Shown here in pieces: positions 1-5,392 of a DNA stretch of 5,392 nt; the first letter of the stretch is position 1; each line of letters starts with the position of its first letter. The notes below the pieces were generated by a model that saw only the letters and a program-made list of their open reading frames with translations, had not been told where the DNA came from and ran no database searches. Made by a program: the position numbers and the translations under genes. This DNA is from Acidobacteriota bacterium (lineage in GTDB: Bacteria; Acidobacteriota; Terriglobia; Acidoferrales; 2-02-FULL-67-57), in assembly GCA_016210895.1 (NCBI GenBank), contig JACQTG010000107.1:1-5392 (forward strand), written 5' to 3'.

Positions 1-114
1 ATCCGCCAGGCGCAGGACTTTGGGCGGACAGGCCTCGACGCACAAGCCGCAGCCCTTGCACTCTTCCGAATCCAATTCCAACAGGCCCCGATCGGCCTTT
101 TCTGTGTGGCTCAT
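1..114 (-). CDS. 4Fe-4S ferredoxin-type protein, probable delta subunit of a 2-oxoacid:ferredoxin oxidoreductase (3' end outside window)
   Basis: Only the first 38 codons are inside the window, and the frame runs open off the left edge. The peptide has a short polar N-terminus, then a classical four-cysteine 4Fe-4S motif, [12 protein letters not shown] (Cys19, 22, 25, 29). Such motifs carry electrons between an oxidoreductase and free ferredoxin. The short lead-in followed by CKGCGLC...CP..VL is typical of the small delta (KorD/PorD-like) subunits of 2-oxoacid:ferredoxin oxidoreductases, but any bacterial ferredoxin with one or two such motifs remains possible. The start is well supported: ATG overlaps the stop of the CoA-transferase gene as ATGA (114-111), and a GGAGG ribosome binding site lies 7 nt upstream (126-122) inside that gene. 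This implies translational coupling. The partner alpha and beta subunits would be expected just beyond position 1. Confidence 0.85.
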   Translation of the reverse strand, partial: MSHTEKADRGLLELDSEECKGCGLCVEACPPKVLRLAD

Positions 115-1433
115 GCTGCTGCCTCCAGGCTCACAGCCTCACGGGCCGGCAGGATGTGGGCGCGCATCGCCCACTCGGCCAGCTCCTCGCGGAACTTGGG
201 GTGGGCGATGCGGATCAGGGCCCGTGCGCGTTCCCGAACCGACAGGCCAAACAGGTAGGCCACGCCGTACTCGGTAACCACATAGTGGACGTCGGCGCGC
301 GTGTCCACCACTCCGGCCCCGGAGTCGAGCACCGGCACAATGCGCGAGACGCTGCCGTCCTTGGCCGTCGCCGGCAGGGCGATGATGGGCTTGCCGCCTT
401 TCGCGTGAGCGGCGCCGCGAATGAAATCGGTCTGGCCGCCAAAGCCGCTGTAGAACGTCCGCCCAATCGAATCCGAGCAGACCTGTCCGGTCAGATCGAC
501 CTGCAAGGCGGAGTTGATGGCCACCATCTTTTCATTCTGGGCGATGACGAAGGGGTCGTTGGTGTAGTAGACGGGGTGGAGCTCGATCAGCGGGTTGTTG
601 TCGATAAAGTCGAACAAGGCGCGGCTGCCGAGCACGAAGCTGGCGATGATCTTGTGGGGGTGGAGCGTCTTGCGCTCGCAGGTGATGATGCCGGCCTTGA
701 CCAGTTCCATGATGCCGTCGGAGAACATCTCGGTGTGGATGCCGAGGTCGTTTTTCTCCCGCAGGTAGAGGAGCACGGCGTCGGGGATGCCGCCGATGCC
801 CAGTTGGAGCGTGGCGCCGTCTTCGATGAGGTCAGCGATGTTGCGGCCGATGGCGCGGTGGAGCTCGGTCATGGGGTGACGCGGCAGCTCGAGCAGGGGA
901 CGATTGGTCTCCACCAGGTAGTCAATCTGGCTCGTGTGAAGGAAGGAGTCGCCCCAGGTGCGGGGCATCTGCTCGTTCACTTCCGCCACCACCGTACGGG
1001 CGCACTTGGCCGCGGTCAGGGTGGTGTCCACGCCCACGCCCAGGCTGCAAAAGCCGTGCTCGTCGGGCGGGGAGACCTGGATCAAGGCCACGTCAATCGG
1101 CATCGCGCCGGTGGAGAACAGCCGCTCAATCTCGCTCAGAAAAATGGGAACGAAATCCGCCCGACCGGCATTGACCGCCTCGCGCACGTTCGCGCCGATG
1201 AAGAAAGCGGTGTGGCGGAAACGGCCTTCCATTTCCGGCCGGATGTAGTCGGCTTGGCCGAAGGTGAGCAGGTGGACGACTTCGACGTTTGTGAGCTCGG
1301 CGGCGCGGGCGGCGAGAGCCTGGACGAGGGGCTCCGGAGTGGCACAGCCGGGATGGATGTAGACGCGGTTACCGCTGCGAACACAGCCGAGGGCGTCGCC
1401 GGCGGTCGTGACTTTGGGGGCTCGTGGAGCCAT
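111..1433 (-). CDS. Acetyl-CoA hydrolase/transferase family protein, 4-hydroxybutyrate CoA-transferase-like
   Basis: This 440-residue cytosolic protein belongs to the class I CoA-transferases, which move CoA between a carboxylate and an acyl-CoA through a glutamyl-CoA intermediate. The N-terminal domain (about 1-200) has the family's [12 protein letters not shown] stretch (121-132). The C-terminal domain has [10 protein letters not shown] (211-220), the probable catalytic glutamate E235 in HTEMFSDG, and the CoA-site loop GFGGQTDF (330-337). The family's [11 protein letters not shown] segment follows (386-396). Length and E235 match 4-hydroxybutyrate or butyryl-CoA:acetate CoA-transferases better than the roughly 500-residue succinyl-CoA:acetate enzymes, but substrate cannot be settled from sequence. 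The ATG start is set by a strong purine-rich ribosome binding site (1450-1440). It follows the hemerythrin gene by 33 nt and overlaps the ferredoxin gene by 4 nt, so a shared transcript is likely. With a 2-oxoacid oxidoreductase downstream, recycling CoA from its acyl-CoA product is a reasonable inferred role. Confidence 0.93.
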   Translation of the reverse strand: MAPRAPKVTTAGDALGCVRSGNRVYIHPGCATPEPLVQALAARAAELTNVEVVHLLTFGQADYIRPEMEGRFRHTAFFIGANVREAVNAGRADFVPIFLSEIERLFSTGAMPIDVALIQVSPPDEHGFCSLGVGVDTTLTAAKCARTVVAEVNEQMPRTWGDSFLHTSQIDYLVETNRPLLELPRHPMTELHRAIGRNIADLIEDGATLQLGIGGIPDAVLLYLREKNDLGIHTEMFSDGIMELVKAGIITCERKTLHPHKIIASFVLGSRALFDFIDNNPLIELHPVYYTNDPFVIAQNEKMVAINSALQVDLTGQVCSDSIGRTFYSGFGGQTDFIRGAAHAKGGKPIIALPATAKDGSVSRIVPVLDSGAGVVDTRADVHYVVTEYGVAYLFGLSVRERARALIRIAHPKFREELAEWAMRAHILPAREAVSLEAAA

Positions 1434-1439
1434 GGGAAT

Positions 1440-1450
1440 CTCCTTCCTCC
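1440..1450 (-). promoter_or_regulatory. Strong ribosome binding site of the CoA-transferase gene
   Basis: The minus strand reads GGAGGAAGGAG, ending 6 nt before the ATG at 1433. It contains two overlapping Shine-Dalgarno cores (GGAGG and AAGGAG), and it fixes the start codon. The upstream GGA (1450-1448) is also part of the 3' arm of the intergenic hairpin at 1448-1463, while the AAGGAG core stays free. Confidence 0.75.
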
Positions 1451-1463
1451 CGAAGGTTCGGGA
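1448..1463 (-). repeat. Perfect inverted repeat (hairpin) between hemerythrin and CoA-transferase genes
   Basis: The minus strand reads TCCCGAA-CC-TTCGGGA: two 7-nt arms, perfectly complementary, with a 2-nt spacer. In RNA this would fold as a 6-bp stem with a 4-nt loop. It sits in the 33-nt gap between the hemerythrin stop and the CoA-transferase start, and touches the first bases of the ribosome binding site. No U-run follows, so it is not a typical intrinsic terminator. It could stabilise a processed mRNA end or tune translation of the downstream gene, but neither is shown. Confidence 0.5.
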
Positions 1464-1466
1464 CGC

Positions 1467-1961
1467 TCAGGCAACCTCCGACTCCACGAACAGGCGACGC
1501 AGTTCGCACCAGTCTTTCTCCTCAAATTCTTTGAGCACCAGCGGCAAGAGCTCGCGTTCTTCCCGCTCCATATGCTGCCGCAGGGTGCGGGTGAGTTCCT
1601 GGCCCAGGCGCGGCAGATCCCGCAGCTCACCGCTGGCGTTGAACCAGCTCAAACCATGCCGGAACTCTTCGAATGTCTGGCGGAAGACGTCGTGTTCGTG
1701 CTGGAACTCGCTCAGTAGGCCGCGCAGCCGGGGTAACTTGTGCTCAATGATCGGATAGAAAACGGTCTCTTCTTCCCGGAGGTGATGAGTGCTGATCCGC
1801 TCGAGCACATGGCACATCTCAAACAGAATCGAAACGCCCGTGCGTGATTGCTCGTAGTTGCCCCGGGCGATCTGTCCCAGCGCGATCTCCCAGGTCAACA
1901 GGCGGTCACGGAGCTGGGCGTGTTCTTCCAGGAAGTTGTCAAGAATCTCTTTCCCGTGCAT
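1467..1961 (-). CDS. Hemerythrin HHE cation-binding domain protein
   Basis: This 164-residue all-helical soluble protein has the hemerythrin HHE pattern expected to hold a di-iron centre: EEH with His14, THHLREEE (His59/His60, Glu63-65), EFQHEHD (His88, His90, Asp91) and QHMEREERELLP (His130, Glu132-137). Relatives bind O2, NO or iron, or act in redox and nitrosative stress responses. There is no DNA-binding, kinase or membrane segment, so this is a stand-alone domain. I chose the ATG at 1961 rather than an in-frame ATG 22 codons upstream, because GAGGGGAG (1974-1967) lies 5 nt before it and the upstream codons only duplicate nitroreductase sequence in another frame. It overlaps the 3' end of the nitroreductase gene by 23 nt. 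Its place beside a ferredoxin-linked, probably oxygen-sensitive enzyme suggests, by inference, oxygen scavenging or sensing for that pathway. Confidence 0.92.
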   Translation of the reverse strand: MHGKEILDNFLEEHAQLRDRLLTWEIALGQIARGNYEQSRTGVSILFEMCHVLERISTHHLREEETVFYPIIEHKLPRLRGLLSEFQHEHDVFRQTFEEFRHGLSWFNASGELRDLPRLGQELTRTLRQHMEREERELLPLVLKEFEEKDWCELRRLFVESEVA

Positions 1962-2640
1962 GGTAGCTCCCCTCGGAGTGGTTATGCCCGGCCACACGAA
2001 CCCAAGGCAGGCCGTAGGCTTCAGCAAAAACCGTGCGGGCGAGGGAGGGGGCAGGCAGGTGGGTGCGATCGGCGCAGTAGCCCAGGCCGAGCACGCCGAC
2101 GACCAGCAAGCTCTCAGGAATGTTCAGGCAGTTGGCCAGACCTGAGGCGTCAAACTCGTAAATCCACCAGCTTGCTACGTCGCAGATCAGCGCGGCCAGG
2201 CGAATCTGTTGCAGGGCAGCGTGGGTTTGAGCGATGGCGAAAACGCGCGCCGCTTCGCCCACGCTCCACTGGCGCTGGATGCGTTCTAGGTGCAGGGCTT
2301 CCTTGCCCGGTGCCAGGCTGCCTGACTGCATCAATTCGTTCAGCCGCGCCGGGGCCTGCTTCCAGGCCTGCGGATTGCCCAAGGCGACCAGCAGCACGGG
2401 CGCTGTGGCGGCCGGGCCTGGGTCCGGGCAGTGCCGCAACAGCTTGCTCCGCCAGGGCTCCGTGCTGACGACGATGAATTGCCACGGCCGTAGGTTCCAC
2501 GGCAGGGTGGTCTGGCAGCCGGCCTCCAGGATCGATTCCAGGACTTCGGGCGGGATGCGGTCAGTTTTGAACTGCGTGGTGCAGGTGCCGGCGCGCAGGA
2601 GCGCGAGCCAGCTCTGTTTGGACACCACGGTCGTTTCCAT
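1939..2640 (-). CDS. Nitroreductase-family flavoprotein
   Basis: This 233-residue cytosolic protein resembles the FMN-dependent nitroreductase family, whose members reduce nitro compounds, quinones or flavins using NAD(P)H, or do specialised flavin chemistry. Visible family features are an N-terminal helix with the FMN-phosphate region (about 12-26), PWNLRPWQFIVV (47-58, matching the usual PSxxNxQPWxFxVV), and the C-terminal block DASGLANCLNIPESLLVVGVLGLGY (about 164-188, the FD.....L.IP......ALGYP-like part). The usual R-S-R-R-x-F near the N-terminus is replaced by TCTTQF (19-24) and the serine of APSxxN is missing, so the phosphate grip on FMN may be unusual. The ATG at 2640 begins the conserved part, with a weak ACGAGG about 10 nt upstream. 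The frame stays open for 108 further codons upstream, but that sequence has no protein-like character. The substrate is unknown. It is first in the operon after a 545-nt gap. Confidence 0.87.
   Translation of the reverse strand: METTVVSKQSWLALLRAGTCTTQFKTDRIPPEVLESILEAGCQTTLPWNLRPWQFIVVSTEPWRSKLLRHCPDPGPAATAPVLLVALGNPQAWKQAPARLNELMQSGSLAPGKEALHLERIQRQWSVGEAARVFAIAQTHAALQQIRLAALICDVASWWIYEFDASGLANCLNIPESLLVVGVLGLGYCADRTHLPAPSLARTVFAEAYGLPWVRVAGHNHSEGSYHARERDS
1967..1974 (-). promoter_or_regulatory. Ribosome binding site of the hemerythrin gene, inside the nitroreductase gene
   Basis: The minus strand reads GAGGGGAG, 5 nt before the ATG at 1961. It decides between two possible in-frame starts (2027 and 1961). 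Because it lies inside the last codons of the nitroreductase gene, translation of the two genes is probably coupled. Confidence 0.65.
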
Positions 2641-2795
2641 GGTCAGCTGGCCTCGTCCCGGGATGAGAGCAGAAAAGCTGGGCCACCGCCCAGATGAGAT
2701 GTCAGGCAGGGGTTTCTGTAGAGTTGCTCGATGACGTTCAGGGCTTCGGGCGTTGACAGGGCTAAGGGTAAGGCAAGCACCCGAGCGGTGGCGCC

Positions 2796-3017
2796 AGCTA
2801 AACTGGAGGGCAGGCTGGAAGCGGGTGTCAGTGTTCCACGGAACTGGCGGGAGAGGAACGTCATCCCCCTTAGGGGTGAAGCTCCATTTCCCTGGGCGCG
2901 TCGGCAGCCAAACCCCGGAGGCGAAGTCCGCGTCTGCCGACGCTGGGAAACGTCCACGCCGCACAGTCTTCTAGAGCTTTTGTTCCGTGGCATAGTCCAG
3001 CCTGCCCTGGTTCAGCT
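2796..3017. repeat. Diverged long inverted repeat, about 222 nt, five collinear matching blocks
   Basis: The left half read forward and the right half read as reverse complement share five blocks in the same order: AGCTAAAC/AGCTGAAC (2796-2803 with 3010-3017, 7 of 8), AGGGCAGGCTGGA (2807-2819 with 2996-3008, 13 of 13), CCACGGAAC (2836-2844 with 2982-2990, 9 of 9), TTTCCC (2887-2892 with 2945-2950) and GCGTCGGCAG (2898-2907 with 2934-2943, 10 of 10). Spacers differ in length between the arms, the left arm being longer (about 112 against 84 nt). The centre is a 26-nt loop. No flanking target-site duplication was seen. It could be a decayed mobile element of the MITE type, a palindromic duplication, or a structured leader RNA of the nitroreductase operon. 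Confidence 0.6.
2861..2879. repeat. Small imperfect palindrome inside the left arm of the inverted repeat
   Basis: The plus strand reads TCATCCCCCTTAGGGGTGA, pairing TCA/TGA and CCCC/GGGG around a short centre with one bulged base. It occupies the part of the left arm that has no counterpart in the right arm, so it may be an insertion or a local hairpin. The core CCCTTAGGGG recurs at 3203-3212 in the end of the multiheme cytochrome gene. Confidence 0.4.
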
Positions 3018-3019
3018 CT
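2973..3019. repeat. Nested stem-loop at the right end of the inverted repeat
   Basis: AGAGCT (2973-2978) and AGCTCT (3014-3019) are perfect complements. Between them lies a second hairpin, CCAG (2997-3000) with CTGG (3007-3010). This fold competes with the long-range pairing of the same bases to the left arm, so RNA from here could switch between two structures. This is inference from complementarity only. Confidence 0.3.
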
Positions 3020-3185
3020 TTTCTCACTCACCTGGAAGGCACACAGGCTGCCAAAGCCGGGCTGGGCGAATCCGGGTTTTCTCTATGCAAAGAAAGGAGT
3101 TAAAGGCTTTGGGAGCAGGGAGCGGCCCCCGAGATAGCCCACCGGACGCGGCAGAAGGCTCAGTGATGAGGCAAAAAGCCCAGGG

Positions 3186-4457
3186 TCAAGGGCGCTTCCA
3201 CTCCCTTAGGGGAGGCCGGCGGCGTTCCAAATCACGGATGAGGAGCCACAAACTCAAGACAACAAAGGCAATGGCAAACAGCGACAACGCCAAGCCTTTG
3301 CGGCGAAAGGCGAGCTCAGCCAGGGCCTGCTCGCCCCCTTGCTGGACTTGGCCGGCCAACTGCAGCCCGCTGCGGGTGGTGTCTTCGACCCGGGCCGGGT
3401 CGAAGCTATGAACGTCGACCCGCGCCTTGATCAGTCGCTCACGCGCATTGGCTTGCGTGAGGCGCGCTTCGCTCACGTCCATTCCGGCGCGCTCGGCACG
3501 CGCCAGCAGTTCGTCGGCTTGGGCCAGAGCCGCATCGAGTTCGGTGAGCCGGGCGTGCATCGCCTGGGCCGCGGTCCAGCCCGAGTCGCCCTCCACGTGA
3601 CACGTCACGCAGTAGGACTGCTCGCCCGTGCCCACGAGCGCGTCGCGAGTTGGCTCGATGCGGTGATTGCCGTGGCAGGCAAGGCAGGCGGCCAACCCGA
3701 GCATTTCCCAGGCGGCTTTGTGCGGGCTTTGGTCGAACAGTTGTTCCTGAAAGACGTGGCAGGTGCCACAGACGCGTTCGGCGGAGGCCACGCCCGGCGG
3801 GGCCGCGCCGTGGTTGCCGTGGCAGGTGGCACAGGTGGGCGCGGCCAGGTCGCCCGCTTCGAGCGCCTGGTAGTGGACGCTGGCATGATAGCTGGCCAAC
3901 TGGTCGGTGGGGATTCTGTAGGGCTTCATCAGCGCGGCATCGGAGTGGCAGCGCGCGCAGGTGTCAGGAATCTGCAGAGGATGCACGCTGGAAAGCGGGC
4001 TCGAGGCCGGGCGAATATCGTGCACGCTGTGGCAGTCGGTGCAGACAGCCACGCGCGTGTCGCCGCGGCGCAGGCGCTGGCCGTGGACGCTGGTCCAGTA
4101 CTGGGCCAACTGGTCGGTGCGCAGGGAAGGGTTATAGCTGCGCATGAAGGCGGCATCGGAATGGCAGCGCGCGCACAGCCGCGGAATCTGCGCCCGCGTA
4201 AGCGCACCGAGGAAGCCCTTGGCCGGATCCATGGCCTCGAGCATATCTTCCGCCGTCGGGTCACCGCCGTGGCAGGCGGCGCAGGTGAGTCCGCGGGCGT
4301 AGTGGATGTCCTCGAAGTATTTCTGTGCCGCGGGATGCTCGAGCACGGTGTGACACTCCAGGCACGTATCCTTGGGTTGGACCGGTGGTTCTTGTGCGGG
4401 AAGCGCACGCGCAACGGCGACGAGTGCCAGTAGAGACGCAATCAACCGAACCGGCAT
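3186..4457 (-). CDS. Nonaheme c-type cytochrome with C-terminal membrane anchor, partner of cytochrome b
   Basis: This 423-residue protein starts with a signal peptide (1-21, cleavage likely after LPA) and so faces the periplasm. Nine CxxCH heme-attachment motifs start at Cys32, 59, 95, 139, 167, 209, 230, 258 and 283. The hemes come in pairs: a CxxCH, then an isolated histidine (His52, 125, 195, 246), then a second CxxCH, often extended to CHxxH (His146, 216, 265). Those extra histidines are probable distal heme ligands. After the last heme comes a helical, probably coiled-coil stretch (295-345), then one transmembrane helix (388-407) and a basic tail. The start has GAGG 8 nt upstream, inside the end of the cytochrome b gene, whose stop is 4 nt away. 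By context it should take electrons from quinol via cytochrome b and pass them to periplasmic acceptors. It matches no named cytochrome I can assign. Confidence 0.93.
   Translation of the reverse strand: MPVRLIASLLALVAVARALPAQEPPVQPKDTCLECHTVLEHPAAQKYFEDIHYARGLTCAACHGGDPTAEDMLEAMDPAKGFLGALTRAQIPRLCARCHSDAAFMRSYNPSLRTDQLAQYWTSVHGQRLRRGDTRVAVCTDCHSVHDIRPASSPLSSVHPLQIPDTCARCHSDAALMKPYRIPTDQLASYHASVHYQALEAGDLAAPTCATCHGNHGAAPPGVASAERVCGTCHVFQEQLFDQSPHKAAWEMLGLAACLACHGNHRIEPTRDALVGTGEQSYCVTCHVEGDSGWTAAQAMHARLTELDAALAQADELLARAERAGMDVSEARLTQANARERLIKARVDVHSFDPARVEDTTRSGLQLAGQVQQGGEQALAELAFRRKGLALSLFAIAFVVLSLWLLIRDLERRRPPLREWKRP
3756..4187 (-). repeat. Tandem duplication of a two-heme module inside the cytochrome gene
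   Basis: Residues 91-162 (bases 4187-3972) and 163-234 (3971-3756) are tandem copies. Both begin IPxxCARCHSDAA, continue with TDQLA.Y..SVH and include a second CxxCH. At DNA level a 26-nt segment matches at 25 positions (4150-4175 with 3934-3959), and a 16-nt segment is identical (4104-4119 with 3894-3909). The hemes at 230/258, and less clearly 32/59, look like older degenerate copies of the same module. The nucleotide similarity points to recent duplication or gene conversion. Confidence 0.75.
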
Positions 4458-4461
4458 CCGC

Positions 4462-5392
4462 TCAACCTCGCCAGCCCCACACGGTCAATGCCGCGATGTA
4501 GGCCACAACAGTCGCACCGAGGGCGGTGAAGAGGCGGCCGGTGCGACCCTCAGGTTCGCGGTCGAAAAACGGCACCAGCACCCAGAGCACCGCCGCCAGG
4601 CCCGTCAGCAACACGCCGGCCTGTTCGCCTTCAATCCAGAGCAGCTTCGCCGGCAACAATTTCAACGTCTGGTAGAGAAACAGGAAGTACCACTCGGGCC
4701 TGATGCCGGCGGGCGTGGGGGCAAAGGCGTCCGCCTTGACGCCGAGCTCCCACGGGTCGAGCGCCGCCAGCGCTGCCAGCACACCGAGGGCGATGTACCA
4801 GCCCATCAAATCGCGCAGCAGGAAGTTGGGGAAGAAGGGGTAGGCAAGCAGCGGTTGGCCACTCCTGCGGTGGGCCTGTTCGACGCCGGAGGGCACGCTC
4901 ATGCCGAAGCGCTGCACCAGGTAGAGGTGTGCGGCCAGCACGAGCGTGGTGAGAGCAGGAAAGACGGCCACGTGGAAGCCGAAGAACCGCGTCAGGGTGG
5001 CGCCCGTAACTTCCTCGCCGCCGCGGAAGACGGTCAGCAGCCAGCTCCCGATGAGCGGCACGGCTGCCATCATCTCCGTGCCCACCTTGGTGGCAAAGAA
5101 GGCCAGCTCGTTCCAGGGCAGCAGGTAGCCGCTGAAGCCAAAGCCGAGAAAGAGAAAGAAGAGCAGGCAGCCCGTGATCCAGGTGAGTTCGCGGGGCTTG
5201 CGATAGGCTTTGAGGAAAAAGGTAGAGAACATATGCAGCAGGGCGGTAAAGATGATCAGGTTGCCGGCCCACGCGTGCAAGCCGCGCACCAGCCAGCCGA
5301 AGCGCACCTTGGTCATAATGAACTGGATGCTTTCAAAGGCTTCGCCCGGTGAGGGCCGGTAGTAGAGGAGCAAGAGGATGCCGGTCACCACC
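4462..5392 (-). CDS. Cytochrome b of a bc-type quinol oxidoreductase (b6 plus subunit IV fused; 5' end outside window)
   Basis: This membrane protein is the quinol-oxidising, two-heme-b core of a bc complex. The visible 309 residues run to the true stop. The N-terminus is cut by the window edge, because the frame is open there and the sequence begins inside the first helix ([13 protein letters not shown]). The four heme-b histidines are His39 and His53 (RGLHAW, LLHMF) and His140 and His155 (FGFHVA, AAHLYL). The second pair is 15 residues apart, as in b6 proteins; mitochondrial-type proteins have 14. GYLLPWNE (89-96) and PEWY (232-235) of the quinol-oxidation site are present. The subunit IV-like part (about 190-309) adds about three membrane helices and ends in VWGWRG. 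Four nt separate its stop from the multiheme cytochrome gene, so they are almost certainly cotranscribed. A Rieske protein would be expected upstream, beyond 5392. Confidence 0.93.
   Translation of the reverse strand, partial: VVTGILLLLYYRPSPGEAFESIQFIMTKVRFGWLVRGLHAWAGNLIIFTALLHMFSTFFLKAYRKPRELTWITGCLLFFLFLGFGFSGYLLPWNELAFFATKVGTEMMAAVPLIGSWLLTVFRGGEEVTGATLTRFFGFHVAVFPALTTLVLAAHLYLVQRFGMSVPSGVEQAHRRSGQPLLAYPFFPNFLLRDLMGWYIALGVLAALAALDPWELGVKADAFAPTPAGIRPEWYFLFLYQTLKLLPAKLLWIEGEQAGVLLTGLAAVLWVLVPFFDREPEGRTGRLFTALGATVVAYIAALTVWGWRG

Larger units (their letters stand above)
2641..3185. other. Intergenic region of 545 nt, no convincing gene
   Basis: This stretch separates the cytochrome operon from the nitroreductase operon on the same strand. 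It must hold the end of one transcript and probably the promoter and leader of the next. Reading both strands I saw no clear -35/-10 pair for the minus strand and no stem followed by a U-run. The most AT-rich part is about 3077-3110. Open frames exist on both strands but look like chance: biased composition, no ribosome binding site at useful spacing, no known motif. Its main content is a diverged inverted repeat (2796-3017), described separately. Confidence 0.7.

Noticed and set aside
156..1718. 520-codon open frame on the plus strand
   Set aside because: It lies antisense to the CoA-transferase and hemerythrin genes, both with clear family motifs. Its translation is rich in G, A, V, H and D without any domain, as expected from the reverse strand of a GC-rich gene.
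2753..2758. Plus-strand TTGACA resembling a -35 box
   Set aside because: No acceptable -10 sequence lies 16-18 nt downstream, and no plus-strand gene follows.
2641..2964. N-terminal extension of the nitroreductase to an ATG at 2964
   Set aside because: The frame is open, but the added 108 residues show no domain or signal and cross the inverted repeat. The family's conserved start matches the ATG at 2640.
2643..2993. Possible small minus-strand gene (up to 116 codons) ending 2 nt before the nitroreductase start
   Set aside because: The last ~40 codons look slightly protein-like, but there is no ribosome binding site at a useful distance from any start. Third-position GC looks lower than in the neighbours, and most of it lies in the inverted repeat. 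Conservation in relatives would be needed to accept it.
2980..3080. Riboswitch-like fragments (TPP-like GCTGAACC...ATGCC on the minus strand; GEMM-like CAAAGCC...AGCCGGG on the plus strand)
   Set aside because: Only isolated words match. The other conserved parts and their spacing are missing, and the bases are better explained by the inverted repeat. A covariance-model search would settle it.
3120..3185. Intrinsic terminator after the cytochrome gene
   Set aside because: GGCTTTTTGCC gives only a 3-bp stem, and the nearby CTCA/TGAG pairing is 4 bp with no U-run after it. This is too weak to call.
3339..4433. 364-codon open frame on the plus strand
   Set aside because: It is antisense to the nonaheme cytochrome. 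The opposite frame has nine CxxCH motifs and a signal peptide, so this one is a shadow.
4372..5352. 326-codon open frame on the plus strand
   Set aside because: It is antisense to cytochrome b and the start of the cytochrome c gene. The translation is Q/E/G/H-rich and lacks any recognisable feature.

Overview
The window carries a single strand of genes, all on the minus strand and so read from high to low coordinates. They are ordinary GC-rich bacterial genes for anaerobic or microaerobic energy metabolism. Nothing in it identifies the species. A b6-type cytochrome b next to a CxxCH-rich cytochrome, together with a ferredoxin-type oxidoreductase subunit and a hemerythrin, fits an environmental bacterium with flexible respiration. 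Acidobacteriota or a Geobacter-like lineage are guesses from gene content only.

Right-hand block (5392 to 3186). A 5'-truncated cytochrome b, with b6 and subunit-IV parts fused, is followed 4 nt later by a nine-heme c-type cytochrome. That cytochrome has a signal peptide and a C-terminal membrane anchor. Together they look like the core of a quinol-oxidising bc-type complex whose electron-accepting subunit is a multiheme cytochrome. A Rieske or other Fe-S subunit would be expected just outside the window.

Middle (3185 to 2641). A stretch of 545 nt has no convincing gene. It holds the most unusual structure of the window: a diverged long inverted repeat (about 2796-3017) made of five collinear matching blocks, with smaller hairpins inside. 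It probably includes the promoter and leader of the next operon, but I could not find a convincing promoter or terminator.

Left-hand block (2640 to 1). A compact run holds a nitroreductase-family flavoprotein, an HHE hemerythrin (overlapping the previous gene by 23 nt), a 4-hydroxybutyrate/acetate-type CoA-transferase (33 nt later), and the first 38 codons of a 4Fe-4S protein that starts by an ATGA overlap. The 4Fe-4S protein resembles the delta (ferredoxin) subunit of 2-oxoacid:ferredoxin oxidoreductases. If alpha and beta subunits follow outside the window, the operon would pair an oxygen-sensitive oxidoreductase making an acyl-CoA with a CoA-transferase that can pass the CoA on. The hemerythrin and nitroreductase would be auxiliary oxygen/iron and flavin proteins. 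Part of this is inference from neighbourhood. No CRISPR array, insertion sequence, transposase, tRNA or rRNA was seen.
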